64,000 nucleotides of DNA, from assembly GCF_016806835.2 (NCBI RefSeq), contig NZ_CP086111.1, positions 674,001 to 738,000 on the forward strand. Reading direction: 5' to 3'. How positions within the stretch are numbered: the first letter of the stretch is position 1; each line of letters begins with the position of its first letter. Source of the DNA: Skermanella rosea (GTDB lineage: Bacteria > Pseudomonadota > Alphaproteobacteria > Azospirillales > Azospirillaceae). The notes below the pieces were generated by a model. That model saw nothing but the letters and a program-made list of their open reading frames with translations. It had not been told where the DNA came from and made no database searches. Below are positions 48,797 to 57,458 of this stretch, one piece after another. A program made the translations under genes and the position numbers.

Positions 48797-49603
48797 ATGA
48801 GCCAGACCACCCCCGCCGCCGCCCCGACGGTATCCGCATACTCCCCCCTCCCGCACCGGCAGGAAGCCTTCGCCCGCCATGTGGCATCCGGCCGAAGCTT
48901 CAGTCAGGCGGCCCGGCTCTCCGGCTATGCGTGGAACAGCGCGCGCCAGACCGGCTCGCGCCTGATGCGGGACCCCGGCGTCGCCGCCCGCGTGGTCGAG
49001 CTTACCGCCATCGAGGATACCCGCCGCCATGCCGAGCTGGACGAGCTGGTCGCGGCGGCCAAGCGGGTTCTGCTCGACGCCATGGAGAAGCAGCAGCATT
49101 TCGCGGCCCTGCGCGCGATCGACCAGATCGCCCGCCTGCGCAGCCTGGACGGCCCGCAGGCCGACGCCCGCCGCGCCGCCTTCGACGACGATCCCGACGA
49201 CGCCGAAGAGGGCGGCGGCCCCGTCAGCAGCATCGCCGACCCCGACGCCCTGTTCGAGCCGCCGATGCCGCCCGCCGTCGCGGCCCCGGTCGAACCCGCG
49301 CCCGAGGACCCGGAGAAGGCGTACGCCAAGGCCGTCAAGCTGCAGAACCGGCGCTACAGCAAATGCTACGACCTGGTCATGTCCAGGCATCCCGACATCA
49401 AGGCGAGGCTCCGCGACGCCCAGGACGTGTCGCTCTACTTCGACTCGGAATACCGCCTGCTACCGCCCGAACTCTGGCCCGCCGGCAAGTCCCCGGCCGT
49501 TTCGCCCGCTCCGTCCGCTCCGGCCGTTTCGCCCGCGCCGCCCGCGCCGAAGATGACGAATGTCGACGGAAGCGGCCATGCCCCGGGGGGTCGCGCGGCC
49601 TGA
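48797..49603 (+). CDS. Phage terminase small-subunit-like protein
   Basis: 268 residues. The N-terminal 65 residues (RQEAFARHVASGRSFSQAAR, then LSGYAWNSARQTGSRLMRDP) have the HTH pattern of terminase small subunits, which recognise phage packaging sites. The rest is helical and acidic, ending in a Pro/Ala/Ser-rich tail (SPAPSAPAVSPAPPAP). No large terminase, portal or capsid gene is nearby, so it is a domesticated or orphan relative rather than a prophage. The function is not assigned. Confidence 0.65.
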   Translation: MSQTTPAAAPTVSAYSPLPHRQEAFARHVASGRSFSQAARLSGYAWNSARQTGSRLMRDPGVAARVVELTAIEDTRRHAELDELVAAAKRVLLDAMEKQQHFAALRAIDQIARLRSLDGPQADARRAAFDDDPDDAEEGGGPVSSIADPDALFEPPMPPAVAAPVEPAPEDPEKAYAKAVKLQNRRYSKCYDLVMSRHPDIKARLRDAQDVSLYFDSEYRLLPPELWPAGKSPAVSPAPSAPAVSPAPPAPKMTNVDGSGHAPGGRAA

Positions 49604-49634
49604 TCCCCCGGCCCCGGACCCCCCCGCGACCCCC

Positions 49635-50123
49635 TCAGTGGTGCGCCGATCCCGACGCCCCCAGGGCCTCCACCGCGAACTCGACCTCGACCGTGCCGGC
49701 CTTCTCGAAGGTCAGGGTGCCGGCGAAGCTCTCGCCCTGCTTCAGGGGCCGTTTCAGGTCCATGAACATCAGGTGATAGCTCCCGGGCTTGAACTCGACC
49801 TTGCCCCCGGCCGGCACGGCGACGCCGTCGGGCAGGTGGCGCATGGTCATGATGCTGTCCTTCATCGCCATCTCGTGGATCTCCGTCCGGCCGGCGATCT
49901 CCGCCGTGGCGGAAACCAGCCGGTCGGCCTCGGACCCGGTGTTGACGACGGCAAGGTAGCCCCCGGCCACCCGGGCGCCGCCGGGCGTGGCGCGGGACCA
50001 GGGATGGTCGATCTCCAGGGCGCCCGCCTTGGTGCCGTGGGCGAAGGCCGGGATCGCGGAAGGGCCGGCGGATGAAAACAGGACGGCGACCGCCAGCGCG
50101 GCGGCGCGGAAAGACTTGGACAT
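49635..50123 (-). CDS. Periplasmic copper chaperone PCu(A)C
   Basis: 162 residues with a signal peptide (to IPAFA) and the PCuAC (DUF461) copper site: [18 protein letters not shown] and YHLMFMDL give the H-x-M, M and H-x-M ligands. It delivers Cu(I) to cytochrome c oxidase CuA. The ATG at 50123 is preceded by GGAG. It is 38 bases downstream of the DUF2946 gene, a frequent copper-handling pair. Confidence 0.92.
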   Translation of the reverse strand: MSKSFRAAALAVAVLFSSAGPSAIPAFAHGTKAGALEIDHPWSRATPGGARVAGGYLAVVNTGSEADRLVSATAEIAGRTEIHEMAMKDSIMTMRHLPDGVAVPAGGKVEFKPGSYHLMFMDLKRPLKQGESFAGTLTFEKAGTVEVEFAVEALGASGSAHH

Positions 50124-50161
50124 GCGGATACTCCACGCGAAAGGGAACGGGTTTCGGTCGT

Positions 50162-50557
50162 TCAGGCGACCGCCGGCGGCGCCCGCGTCCTGCGGGGAGT
50201 CTGGTCGAGCGGAAGCAGGACGGGGCCGGCCGCCGGAACCGCCGAAGCCGCGCCGCGCGCCGGGACCGGGGCGGCGACCGCGACATCCCCCGGCGGCGGA
50301 GCCGTCCCGCCGCCGAACATCGCGCAGCCGGCCAGGCAGCAGTCCGGCAGATGCGGCCCGCCATCCTGCCCACCGTCGGGATCGGAAGCGGCACCCCCCG
50401 TACACAGCGAGTCGCCGTAGATCCGCTCCGGGGAGGCCGCCGCGGCGCCGATCGCCATGCCGGACAGCAGCATCTGGACGGCAAGCAGGTATGCCGCGCC
50501 CAACGCCACCCAGAAACCTGCAGCCCGTCCCCGGGCCTGTCGCCGCGATCCCGCCAT
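50162..50557 (-). CDS. DUF2946 membrane protein (copper-associated)
   Basis: 131 residues with one N-terminal helix ([20 protein letters not shown]) and a cysteine/histidine cluster [16 protein letters not shown] that is characteristic of DUF2946. The family neighbours copper chaperones and TonB receptors and is thought to bind copper. The C-terminus is Pro/Ala-rich. Probably cotranscribed with the PCuAC gene downstream. Confidence 0.82.
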   Translation of the reverse strand: MAGSRRQARGRAAGFWVALGAAYLLAVQMLLSGMAIGAAAASPERIYGDSLCTGGAASDPDGGQDGGPHLPDCCLAGCAMFGGGTAPPPGDVAVAAPVPARGAASAVPAAGPVLLPLDQTPRRTRAPPAVA

Positions 50558-50754
50558 CCCGTCCTTCCCGTGCCGGCCCGCGCACTATCATGCTTTCCAC
50601 GCTCCGGCAACCTGCTTAAACTCCGGGCAGCCGGTGCCCGGCCGGAGGGCAGCGGCGGGCCGCCGGAAAGCGCGCGGGACGCTATCGACGGCAGCCATCG
50701 GCATGGCACCATCCTTGCGTCCAAGAACGATAAGCACGCCTTACAGGGAGCATC

Positions 50755-52017
50755 ATGCACAACCTTCAGATCAACGCCCAGCGGCTGTGGGACAGCATCA
50801 TGGAGACGGCGAAGATCGGCGGCACGGCCAAGGGCGGCATCTGCCGGCTGACGCTGACCGATCTGGACCGCCAGGTGCGGGACTGGTTCGTCGCCGCCTG
50901 CGAGGAGGCCGGCTGCACCGTCACCGTGGACGAGATGGGCAACATCTTCGCGCGCCGCCCGGGCAAGGACAATTCGCTGCCGCCCATCGCCATGGGCAGC
51001 CACCTCGACACCCAGCCGACCGGCGGCAAGTTCGACGGCGTCCTGGGCGTCCTGTCCGGGCTGGAAGTGCTGCGCACGCTGAAGGACACGGGGTACGAGA
51101 CCAACGCCCCGATCGAGGTGATCAACTGGACCAACGAGGAAGGCTCCCGCTTCGCGCCCGCCATGCTGGCCTCGGGCGTCTTCGCCGGGGTCTTCACCCG
51201 CGACTATGCCGACGGCCGCAAGGACCGCGAGGGCAAGAGCTTCGGGGAGGAGCTGGACCGCATCGGCTACCGGGGTACCGAGAAATGCGGCGAACGCAAG
51301 CTCGGCGCCTTCTTCGAGATCCATATCGAGCAGGGCCCCATCCTGGAGGACGAGGAGAAGGTGATCGGCGTCGTCACCGGCGTCCAGGGCATGCGCTGGT
51401 ACGAGGTGACCGTCACCGGGTTCGAGAGCCACGCCGGCACCACGCCCATGCATCTGCGCCGCGACGCGCTGGTCGGTGCCGCCCGGATGGTCGAAGCCGT
51501 CAACAAGGTGGCGCTCGCCCACGCGCCGCTGGCGGTCTCCACCGTCGGGCTGATGGAGGTCAGGCCCAACAGCCGCAACATCCTGCCGGGCGAGGTCTTC
51601 TTCTCCGTCGACCTGCGCCACCCCGAGGACGAGATCGTCGCCGCGATGGAGATCGAGGTCCGCGAGGCGATCGGCCGGATCGCGGCGGAGCTGAAGCTGG
51701 AGGCCGCGATCGAGCAGGTCTGGGACTCGCCGGCCGTCAAGTTCGACCCGGCCTGCGTCGGGGCCGTAAGCACCGCCGCGAAGGAGAACGGCTACAGCCA
51801 CCGGGAGATCGTCTCGGGCGCCGGCCACGACGCCGCCTACATGGCGCGCGTCGCGCCGACCGCCATGATATTCATCCCGTGCGAGAAGGGCATCAGCCAC
51901 AACGAGGTCGAGAACGCCGAGTTCGACCATGTCGCCGCCGGCGCCAACGTGCTTCTGCGCGCGGTGCTGGAATACGACAACCGCGACGGCGCCGCTTCCG
52001 ATACCAAGGCCGCGTGA
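50755..52017 (+). CDS. M20-family Zn-dependent amidohydrolase (N-carbamoyl amino acid hydrolase / beta-ureidopropionase type)
   Basis: A 420-residue di-zinc enzyme of the HyuC/allantoate amidohydrolase group: MGSHLDTQPTGGKFDGVLGV (metal ligands), NWTNEEGSRF (catalytic Glu pair), FFEIHIEQGPILE, and SGAGHDAAYMARVAPTAMIF. It would hydrolyse N-carbamoyl-beta-alanine or similar. First gene of an operon with an ABC transporter (TGATG overlap). Together with the dihydropyrimidinase 8 kb away this suggests reductive pyrimidine or hydantoin breakdown; dihydropyrimidine dehydrogenase is not in the window. Confidence 0.9.
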   Translation: MHNLQINAQRLWDSIMETAKIGGTAKGGICRLTLTDLDRQVRDWFVAACEEAGCTVTVDEMGNIFARRPGKDNSLPPIAMGSHLDTQPTGGKFDGVLGVLSGLEVLRTLKDTGYETNAPIEVINWTNEEGSRFAPAMLASGVFAGVFTRDYADGRKDREGKSFGEELDRIGYRGTEKCGERKLGAFFEIHIEQGPILEDEEKVIGVVTGVQGMRWYEVTVTGFESHAGTTPMHLRRDALVGAARMVEAVNKVALAHAPLAVSTVGLMEVRPNSRNILPGEVFFSVDLRHPEDEIVAAMEIEVREAIGRIAAELKLEAAIEQVWDSPAVKFDPACVGAVSTAAKENGYSHREIVSGAGHDAAYMARVAPTAMIFIPCEKGISHNEVENAEFDHVAAGANVLLRAVLEYDNRDGAASDTKAA

Positions 52018-52859
52018 TGGCATCGCCCGGGGCCGTCGTGGCCGAGAAGGCCGGCACCGCCGCGCGGCACGACCCCGCCGCGCGGGCGCCGGTGGTGGAG
52101 GCCAGGGACCTGTCCCTGGTCTTCCAGACCGCCGACGCGCCGGTCACCGCGCTGAGCGGGATCGACCTGACGATCCGGCGGGGCGATTTCGTCTCGCTGA
52201 TCGGGCCGTCCGGCTGCGGCAAGACCACTCTGATGCGGGCCGTGGCCGACCTCGTCAGGCCGACTTCCGGCACGCTGCTGGTCAACGGCGGCACCGCCGG
52301 GCAGGCAAGGCTGGACCGCGCCTACGGCTACGTCTTCCAGGCCCCGGCCCTCTATCCGTGGCGCTCGATCGAGCGCAACATCATGCTGCCGCTGGAGATC
52401 ATGGGCATGCCCCGGGCCGAGCGGAAGGAACGGGCGGCGCGCTACCTGGACCTGGTCGGGCTGAAGGGGTTCGAGCGGAAGTTCCCCTGGCAGCTTTCTG
52501 GCGGCATGCAGCAGCGGGTGTCGATCGCCCGCGCCCTGAGCTTCGAGCCGGCGCTCCTCCTGATGGACGAGCCGTTCGGCGCCCTGGACGAGATCACCCG
52601 CGACAACCTCAACGTCCACCTGCTGCGGCTGTGGGAGAAGACCGGAATCACCGTGATCTTCGTGACCCACTCGATCCCGGAGGCGGTGTTCCTGTCCTCC
52701 CGGATTGTCGTCATGTCGCCGCGGCCCGGCCGCATCCTGGAGGTGATCGACGGCGACCTCCCCCGCGACCGCGACCTGGACGTACGGGAAACGCCCGAGT
52801 TCCTGGAGATCGCGCACCGCGTCCGCGTCGCCCTGCGGGCGGGCCACAGCTATGACTGA
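52017..52859 (+). CDS. ABC transporter ATP-binding protein (nitrate/sulfonate/taurine class)
   Basis: 280 residues with Walker A GPSGCGKTT, Q-loop VFQAPALYPW, signature LSGGMQQR, Walker B LLLMDEPFGALD and H-loop VTHSI. This class couples to NMT1/SsuA-type binding proteins. The start ATG overlaps the amidohydrolase stop, and the first permease overlaps its own end by 8 bases, so all are translationally coupled. Confidence 0.95.
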   Translation: MASPGAVVAEKAGTAARHDPAARAPVVEARDLSLVFQTADAPVTALSGIDLTIRRGDFVSLIGPSGCGKTTLMRAVADLVRPTSGTLLVNGGTAGQARLDRAYGYVFQAPALYPWRSIERNIMLPLEIMGMPRAERKERAARYLDLVGLKGFERKFPWQLSGGMQQRVSIARALSFEPALLLMDEPFGALDEITRDNLNVHLLRLWEKTGITVIFVTHSIPEAVFLSSRIVVMSPRPGRILEVIDGDLPRDRDLDVRETPEFLEIAHRVRVALRAGHSYD

Positions 52860-53760
52860 CGCCGCCGCCCCCGCCGTCCGCCGCGTGCCGGCGCGCGACG
52901 GCGCGGCCCTCCCGATCCTCACCGTGCTGGCGGCCCTGCTGCTGGTCTGGTACGCCGCCTCGGTCTGGCTGAACGCGCCGCAGGTGCAGGAAAGGCTGGA
53001 GCGCGCCTCGCCGGACTGGTCCGTCTCCGACCTCGTCGCCGGCGCCTGGGCCATGGACCGGCCGGTGCTGCCGGCACCCCACCAGATCGCGGTGGAGCTG
53101 TACGACTCCGTGGTCGGGCGGCCGGTCACGTCCAAGCGCAGCCTGGCCTTCCATGCCGGGGTGACCCTGTCGGCGACGCTCGCCGGGTTCGCCCTCGGGC
53201 TGGCGACGGGTGTCGCGCTGGCGGTCGGGATCGTCCATGTCCGGGTGCTCGACCGCTCGCTGATGCCCTGGATCATCGCGTCCCAGACCATCCCGATCCT
53301 CGCCATAGCGCCCATGATCGTGGTGGTGCTGGGCAACCTGGGCTTCACCGGGCTGCTGCCCAAGGCGATCATCTCGGCCTATCTCAGCTTCTTCCCCATC
53401 GCGATCGGCATGGTCAAGGGGCTGCGCTCGCCCGACCCGATCCAGCTCGACCTGATGCGGACATACAGCGCCACCCCGGCCCAGACCTTCGCCAAGCTGC
53501 GCTGGCCGTCCAGCATGGCGTTCCTGTTCCCCAGCCTCAAGGTCGCCATAGCTCTCGCCCTGGTCGGCGCCATCGTGGCGGAGTTGCCGACCGGCGCCCA
53601 GGCGGGGCTGGGCGCGCGGCTGCTGGCCGGCTCCTATTACGGACAGACGATCCAGATCTGGGCGGCGCTGTTCATGTCCGCCTTCCTGGCGATGCTGGCG
53701 GTCGGCGCCGTCGGCTTGGCCGAGCGCGGCCTGACCCGGATCAGGGGAGGGCGCCTGTGA
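52852..53760 (+). CDS. ABC transporter permease 1
   Basis: 302 residues with six predicted helices and the BPD_transp_1 coupling segment (YSATPAQTFAKLRWPSSMAFLFPSL). A periplasmic N-terminal loop is longer than usual. It forms a heterodimer with the next permease, which is unlike it in length of the first loop. Transported solute not identifiable from the sequence alone. Confidence 0.92.
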   Translation: MTDAAAPAVRRVPARDGAALPILTVLAALLLVWYAASVWLNAPQVQERLERASPDWSVSDLVAGAWAMDRPVLPAPHQIAVELYDSVVGRPVTSKRSLAFHAGVTLSATLAGFALGLATGVALAVGIVHVRVLDRSLMPWIIASQTIPILAIAPMIVVVLGNLGFTGLLPKAIISAYLSFFPIAIGMVKGLRSPDPIQLDLMRTYSATPAQTFAKLRWPSSMAFLFPSLKVAIALALVGAIVAELPTGAQAGLGARLLAGSYYGQTIQIWAALFMSAFLAMLAVGAVGLAERGLTRIRGGRL

Positions 53761-54665
53761 TGCGCTGGGCATTTGCAACCCTCATTGCCGGGGCGGCGGC
53801 GCTGGCGCTTCTGGACCTCAATAAGCTCGCCGCCCTCGTCGCGGGACTGGGGGCGGTCGCGGCCTGCGGTGCCGCCATGGCGGCGCTGGCGCGGGACGAC
53901 CGCTGGCCGGCCCGCATCGCGGTGCCGCTGCTGTTCGGCGTTCTGCTGCTGTGGCTGTGGGAGATGGTGACGGTCGGGTTCGGCGTCCCGCGCATCCTGC
54001 TGCCGCCGCCCAGCATGATCGCGGCGGCCTTCGGCAGCCATCTGCCGACCCTGGCGGCGGACTTCCACCAGACGGTGATCCGGTCCGTGATCCCCGGCTA
54101 TGCGATCGGCTGCGGCGCTGGGTTCCTGACGGCGCTGGCGATCGACCGCTCGCCCTTCCTGCAAAGGGGGCTGCTGCCGCTGGGCAGCCTGGTCAGCGCC
54201 ATGCCGATCGTCGGGATCGCCCCGATCATGGTCATGTGGTTCGGATTCGACTGGCAGTCCAAGGCGGCGGTGATCGTCGTGATGACCTTTTTCCCCATGC
54301 TGGTCAACACGCTGGCCGGGCTGCGGGCGGCCGGGGCCATGGAGCTGGACCTGATGCGCTCCTACGCGGCGGGCTACGGGCAGACGCTGATGAAGCTGCG
54401 GCTGCCCGCCGCCTTGCCCTTCGTCTTCAACGCCCTCAAGCTCAATTCCACCCTGGCGCTGATCGGCGCCATCGTGGCGGAATTCTTCGGCACGCCGATC
54501 GTCGGCATGGGCTTCCGCATCTCCACCGAGGTGGCGCGGATGAACGTGGACGTGGTGTGGGCGACCATCGCCGTCGCCGCCCTGGTCGGCTCGGCATCCT
54601 ACGGAATCATCTCGGTGATCGAGCGGGGGGCCACCTTCTGGCATCCCTCGTTTCGCCAACAATAG
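53760..54665 (+). CDS. ABC transporter permease 2
   Basis: 301 residues with eight hydrophobic segments, two more at the N-terminus (WAFATLIAGAAALALL, VAACGAAMAALA) than permease 1, and the coupling motif YAAGYGQTLMKLRLPAALPFVF. The ATG at 53760 overlaps the previous stop; a GTG one codon earlier is possible. It is adjacent to the binding-protein gene. Confidence 0.92.
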   Translation: MRWAFATLIAGAAALALLDLNKLAALVAGLGAVAACGAAMAALARDDRWPARIAVPLLFGVLLLWLWEMVTVGFGVPRILLPPPSMIAAAFGSHLPTLAADFHQTVIRSVIPGYAIGCGAGFLTALAIDRSPFLQRGLLPLGSLVSAMPIVGIAPIMVMWFGFDWQSKAAVIVVMTFFPMLVNTLAGLRAAGAMELDLMRSYAAGYGQTLMKLRLPAALPFVFNALKLNSTLALIGAIVAEFFGTPIVGMGFRISTEVARMNVDVVWATIAVAALVGSASYGIISVIERGATFWHPSFRQQ

Positions 54666-54703
54666 TCCGTTCAACGACAAGACGAGGCTGGGGGTACTGG
54701 GTG

Positions 54704-55711
54704 ATGCGCAAATTGGCTCTGGCGATGGCGGCATTGGCCGCCGCGGGTATCGGCGGGATGGCGGGGACGGCCCGGGCGGCGGACCCGCTGACCCTGCAAT
54801 TGAAATGGGTCACGCAGGCGCAGTTCGCCGGCTACTACGTGGCGGAGGCGAAGGGCTTCTACGACGAGGTCGGGCTGGATGTCACGATCAAGCCGGGCGG
54901 GCCGGACATCAACCCGTCCCAGGTGATCGCCGGCGGCGGGGCCGACGTGGTCGTGGACTGGATGCCCTCGGCGCTGGCGACCCGCGAGAAGGGCGTTCCG
55001 CTGGTCAACATCGCCCAGACCTTCAACAAGTCCGGCATGATGCTGACCTGCCGCAAGGACAGCGGCGTCGCCACGCCCGCCGACTTCAAGGGCAAGACGC
55101 TCGGCGTCTGGTTCTCCGGCAACGAGTATCCGTTCCTGTCCTGGATGGACAAGCTGGGCTACAGCACCGGCGGCACGAACCCCGACATCAAGGTGCTGAA
55201 GCAGGGCTTCAACGTCGATCCGCTGCTCCAGAAGCAGGCGGCCTGCATCTCCACCATGACCTATAACGAGTATTGGCAGGTGATCGAGGCCGGCGTGCCG
55301 GAAAGCGACCTGATCGTCTTCAAGTACGAGGACCAGGGCGTCGCCACGCTGGAGGACGGGCTCTACACCCTCGATTCCAAGCTGAAGGACCCCAAGATGG
55401 TCGACAAGCTGGCCCGCTTCGTGAAGGCTTCCATGAAGGGCTGGGACTACGCGATCAAGAACCAGGCCGAAGCGGTGGAGATCGTGCTGGAGAACGACGC
55501 CTCCGGCGCCCAGACCGAAGAACACCAGGCCAAGATGATCAGCGAGATCGCCAAGCTGATTGAGGGCGGCACCAAGGGTCCCGGCTACCTGGACCCCGCG
55601 GCCTACGAGCGGACCGTCAACGTCCTGATCGGCGGCAAGTCCGACCCGGTCATCAGCAGGATGCCCGAAGGCGCCTGGACCCACGAGGTCTGGGAGAAGG
55701 CGGGGCTGTAA
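54704..55711 (+). CDS. ABC transporter substrate-binding protein (NMT1/THI5-like)
   Basis: 335 residues: a signal peptide (cleaved after ARAA), then the NMT1/SsuA fold with LKWVTQAQFAGYYVAEAKGFY, VDWMPSALATREKGVPLVNI and GKTLGVWFSGNEYPFL. The N-terminal motif is that of the pyrimidine-precursor binding subgroup (ThiY/RibY-like), which supports a pyrimidine-like ligand. It ends the operon started by the amidohydrolase. Confidence 0.92.
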   Translation: MRKLALAMAALAAAGIGGMAGTARAADPLTLQLKWVTQAQFAGYYVAEAKGFYDEVGLDVTIKPGGPDINPSQVIAGGGADVVVDWMPSALATREKGVPLVNIAQTFNKSGMMLTCRKDSGVATPADFKGKTLGVWFSGNEYPFLSWMDKLGYSTGGTNPDIKVLKQGFNVDPLLQKQAACISTMTYNEYWQVIEAGVPESDLIVFKYEDQGVATLEDGLYTLDSKLKDPKMVDKLARFVKASMKGWDYAIKNQAEAVEIVLENDASGAQTEEHQAKMISEIAKLIEGGTKGPGYLDPAAYERTVNVLIGGKSDPVISRMPEGAWTHEVWEKAGL

Positions 55712-55740
55712 CCGGCGCCCGAGGACCCATATTGGTCCGC

Positions 55741-56646
55741 ATGAAGCTGGCCGTCGTCATCAACGGATCGGCGGGGGCCTTGCTCGACCAGTCGGCGGGG
55801 GACGCCGCCGCCCGGATCGAAGCACTGTTCCGCGACCAGGGGGCGTCCGCGACCGTGACGGTCGCCCCTCCCGGCGGACTGATGGAAACCCTGCGGGCCG
55901 CCGCGGCGACCGATGCCGACGCCGTGGTGGTCGGCGGCGGCGACGGCACCGTGGCGGCGGCCGCCGCCCTGCTGGTCGATACCGACAAGGCCATGGGCGT
56001 CCTGCCCCTCGGCACGGCCAACCTGCTGGCCAAGGACCTGCACATGGCCCTCGACCTGGAGGCGGCGGTCGGCCAGCTCGCCGCGGGCGAGATCCGGGCG
56101 GTTGATGTGGCGGAGGTCAACGGCACCGTGTTCCTGTGCAACGCCGTGCTGGGGCTGTTCCCCATGCTGGCTCGCTACCGGGAGCGGCACAGGCACGAGC
56201 CCGGATTCGCCAAATGGTTGCATCTCGGGGCCGCGACCCTGGCCGCCATGCGCCGCTATCCCCGGCTGGAGATGGAGATCGACCTGGGCTCCGGGCCGCA
56301 GCGCCGCCGGACCATGGCCCTGGCCGTCGCCAACAACGCCTATGACGACGCCTTCTTCTCCTTCTTCGCCCGCTCCAACCTGGGGGCCGGCGAGCTGGTG
56401 GTCTATCTGGCCCGCCACAAGACTTCGGTCGGCATGTTCCGCATGGCGACGCGCATGCTTCTCGGCCGCTGGCAGAGCGACCGGGACCTCAGCGTCGAGC
56501 GCGTCCGCGAAGTCACCGTCCGGACCCGCAAGCGCAGCCTAGCCGTCGCCATCGACGGCGAGGTCCGCCGGCTGGCGACTCCGTTGCGCTTCCGGATGCG
56601 TCCCGGCGCGCTCAAGGTCCTGGTGCCGGCCGGGACCATGCCATGA
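55741..56646 (+). CDS. Diacylglycerol/lipid kinase family protein
   Basis: 301 residues with the DAGK catalytic GGGDGT motif, LPLGTANLLAKDL and a C-terminal NAD-kinase-like beta domain. Probably phosphorylates a lipid. The ATG at 55741 is chosen over an in-frame TTG at 55732. It overlaps the phosphoesterase gene by ATGA, a common pair. Confidence 0.9.
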   Translation: MKLAVVINGSAGALLDQSAGDAAARIEALFRDQGASATVTVAPPGGLMETLRAAAATDADAVVVGGGDGTVAAAAALLVDTDKAMGVLPLGTANLLAKDLHMALDLEAAVGQLAAGEIRAVDVAEVNGTVFLCNAVLGLFPMLARYRERHRHEPGFAKWLHLGAATLAAMRRYPRLEMEIDLGSGPQRRRTMALAVANNAYDDAFFSFFARSNLGAGELVVYLARHKTSVGMFRMATRMLLGRWQSDRDLSVERVREVTVRTRKRSLAVAIDGEVRRLATPLRFRMRPGALKVLVPAGTMP

Positions 56647-57458
56647 GGCGGCTCGCCCATATCTCCGACCTGCATTTCGGCCGGATCGACGAGGCGGTGG
56701 TCGAGGCGCTCCTGGTCGACCTCGCCGAGGTCCGGCCCGACCTGATCGTCGTCAGCGGCGACCTGACCCAGCGCGGCCACCACGACCAGTTCCGCGCCGC
56801 CCGCGCCTTCCTCCAGCGGCTGGAGGCGCCCTATCTGGTGGTCCCCGGCAACCACGACATTCCGGGCGTCAACCTGCTGGCCCGCTTCGCCGCCCCCCTG
56901 CGGCGCTACCGCCGCTACATCGAACGCGACCTCCGCCCGCTCCACCGGGACGACGAGATCGCGGTGCTGGGCCTCAACACCGCCCGGCCGGTCGGGCTCC
57001 ACTGGAACTGGTCCCACGGCAGGATCAACGCCGAGCAGATCGCCCACGCCCGGAGCGTCTTCGACTCGGTGGGACCGGAGGTCGTCAAGGTGGTGGTCAC
57101 CCACCATCCCTTCCTGCCGCCCCCCGACGCTCCGGACACGCGGCTGGTCGGGCGCGCCGGCCTGGCGCTCCGCACCTTCGAGGCCTGCGGGGTGGACCTG
57201 CTGCTGGCCGGGCACCTGCACCGCGGCTACCACGGGGATGTCAGGACGCACCATACGGCGGTGAAGCGCTCGATCCTGGTGGCCCAGGCCTCCACCGCGA
57301 CATCGACCCGGCTGCGGAACGAACCCAATGCCTACAACCTGATCGACTTGGACGGCGACCGCATCGGCTTCGGCGTCAGGGTGTGGAACGGCGCCGGGTT
57401 CCGCTATGCCGCCGCCGGCCGCTTCGTCCGCCGGCACGGCCATTGGGAGCGGGCCTAG
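56643..57458 (+). CDS. Calcineurin-like metallophosphoesterase
   Basis: 271 residues with all five metal motifs: [28 protein letters not shown] and GHLHRGY. Resembles the CpdA/YfcE-like group; cyclic-nucleotide or other phosphodiester substrate uncertain. Coupled to the lipid kinase gene upstream. Confidence 0.92.
   Translation: MRRLAHISDLHFGRIDEAVVEALLVDLAEVRPDLIVVSGDLTQRGHHDQFRAARAFLQRLEAPYLVVPGNHDIPGVNLLARFAAPLRRYRRYIERDLRPLHRDDEIAVLGLNTARPVGLHWNWSHGRINAEQIAHARSVFDSVGPEVVKVVVTHHPFLPPPDAPDTRLVGRAGLALRTFEACGVDLLLAGHLHRGYHGDVRTHHTAVKRSILVAQASTATSTRLRNEPNAYNLIDLDGDRIGFGVRVWNGAGFRYAAAGRFVRRHGHWERA

Noticed and set aside
48797-49603. Prophage or gene-transfer-agent locus
   Set aside because: Only the terminase-small-subunit-like gene is present; no portal, large terminase, capsid or tail genes flank it.
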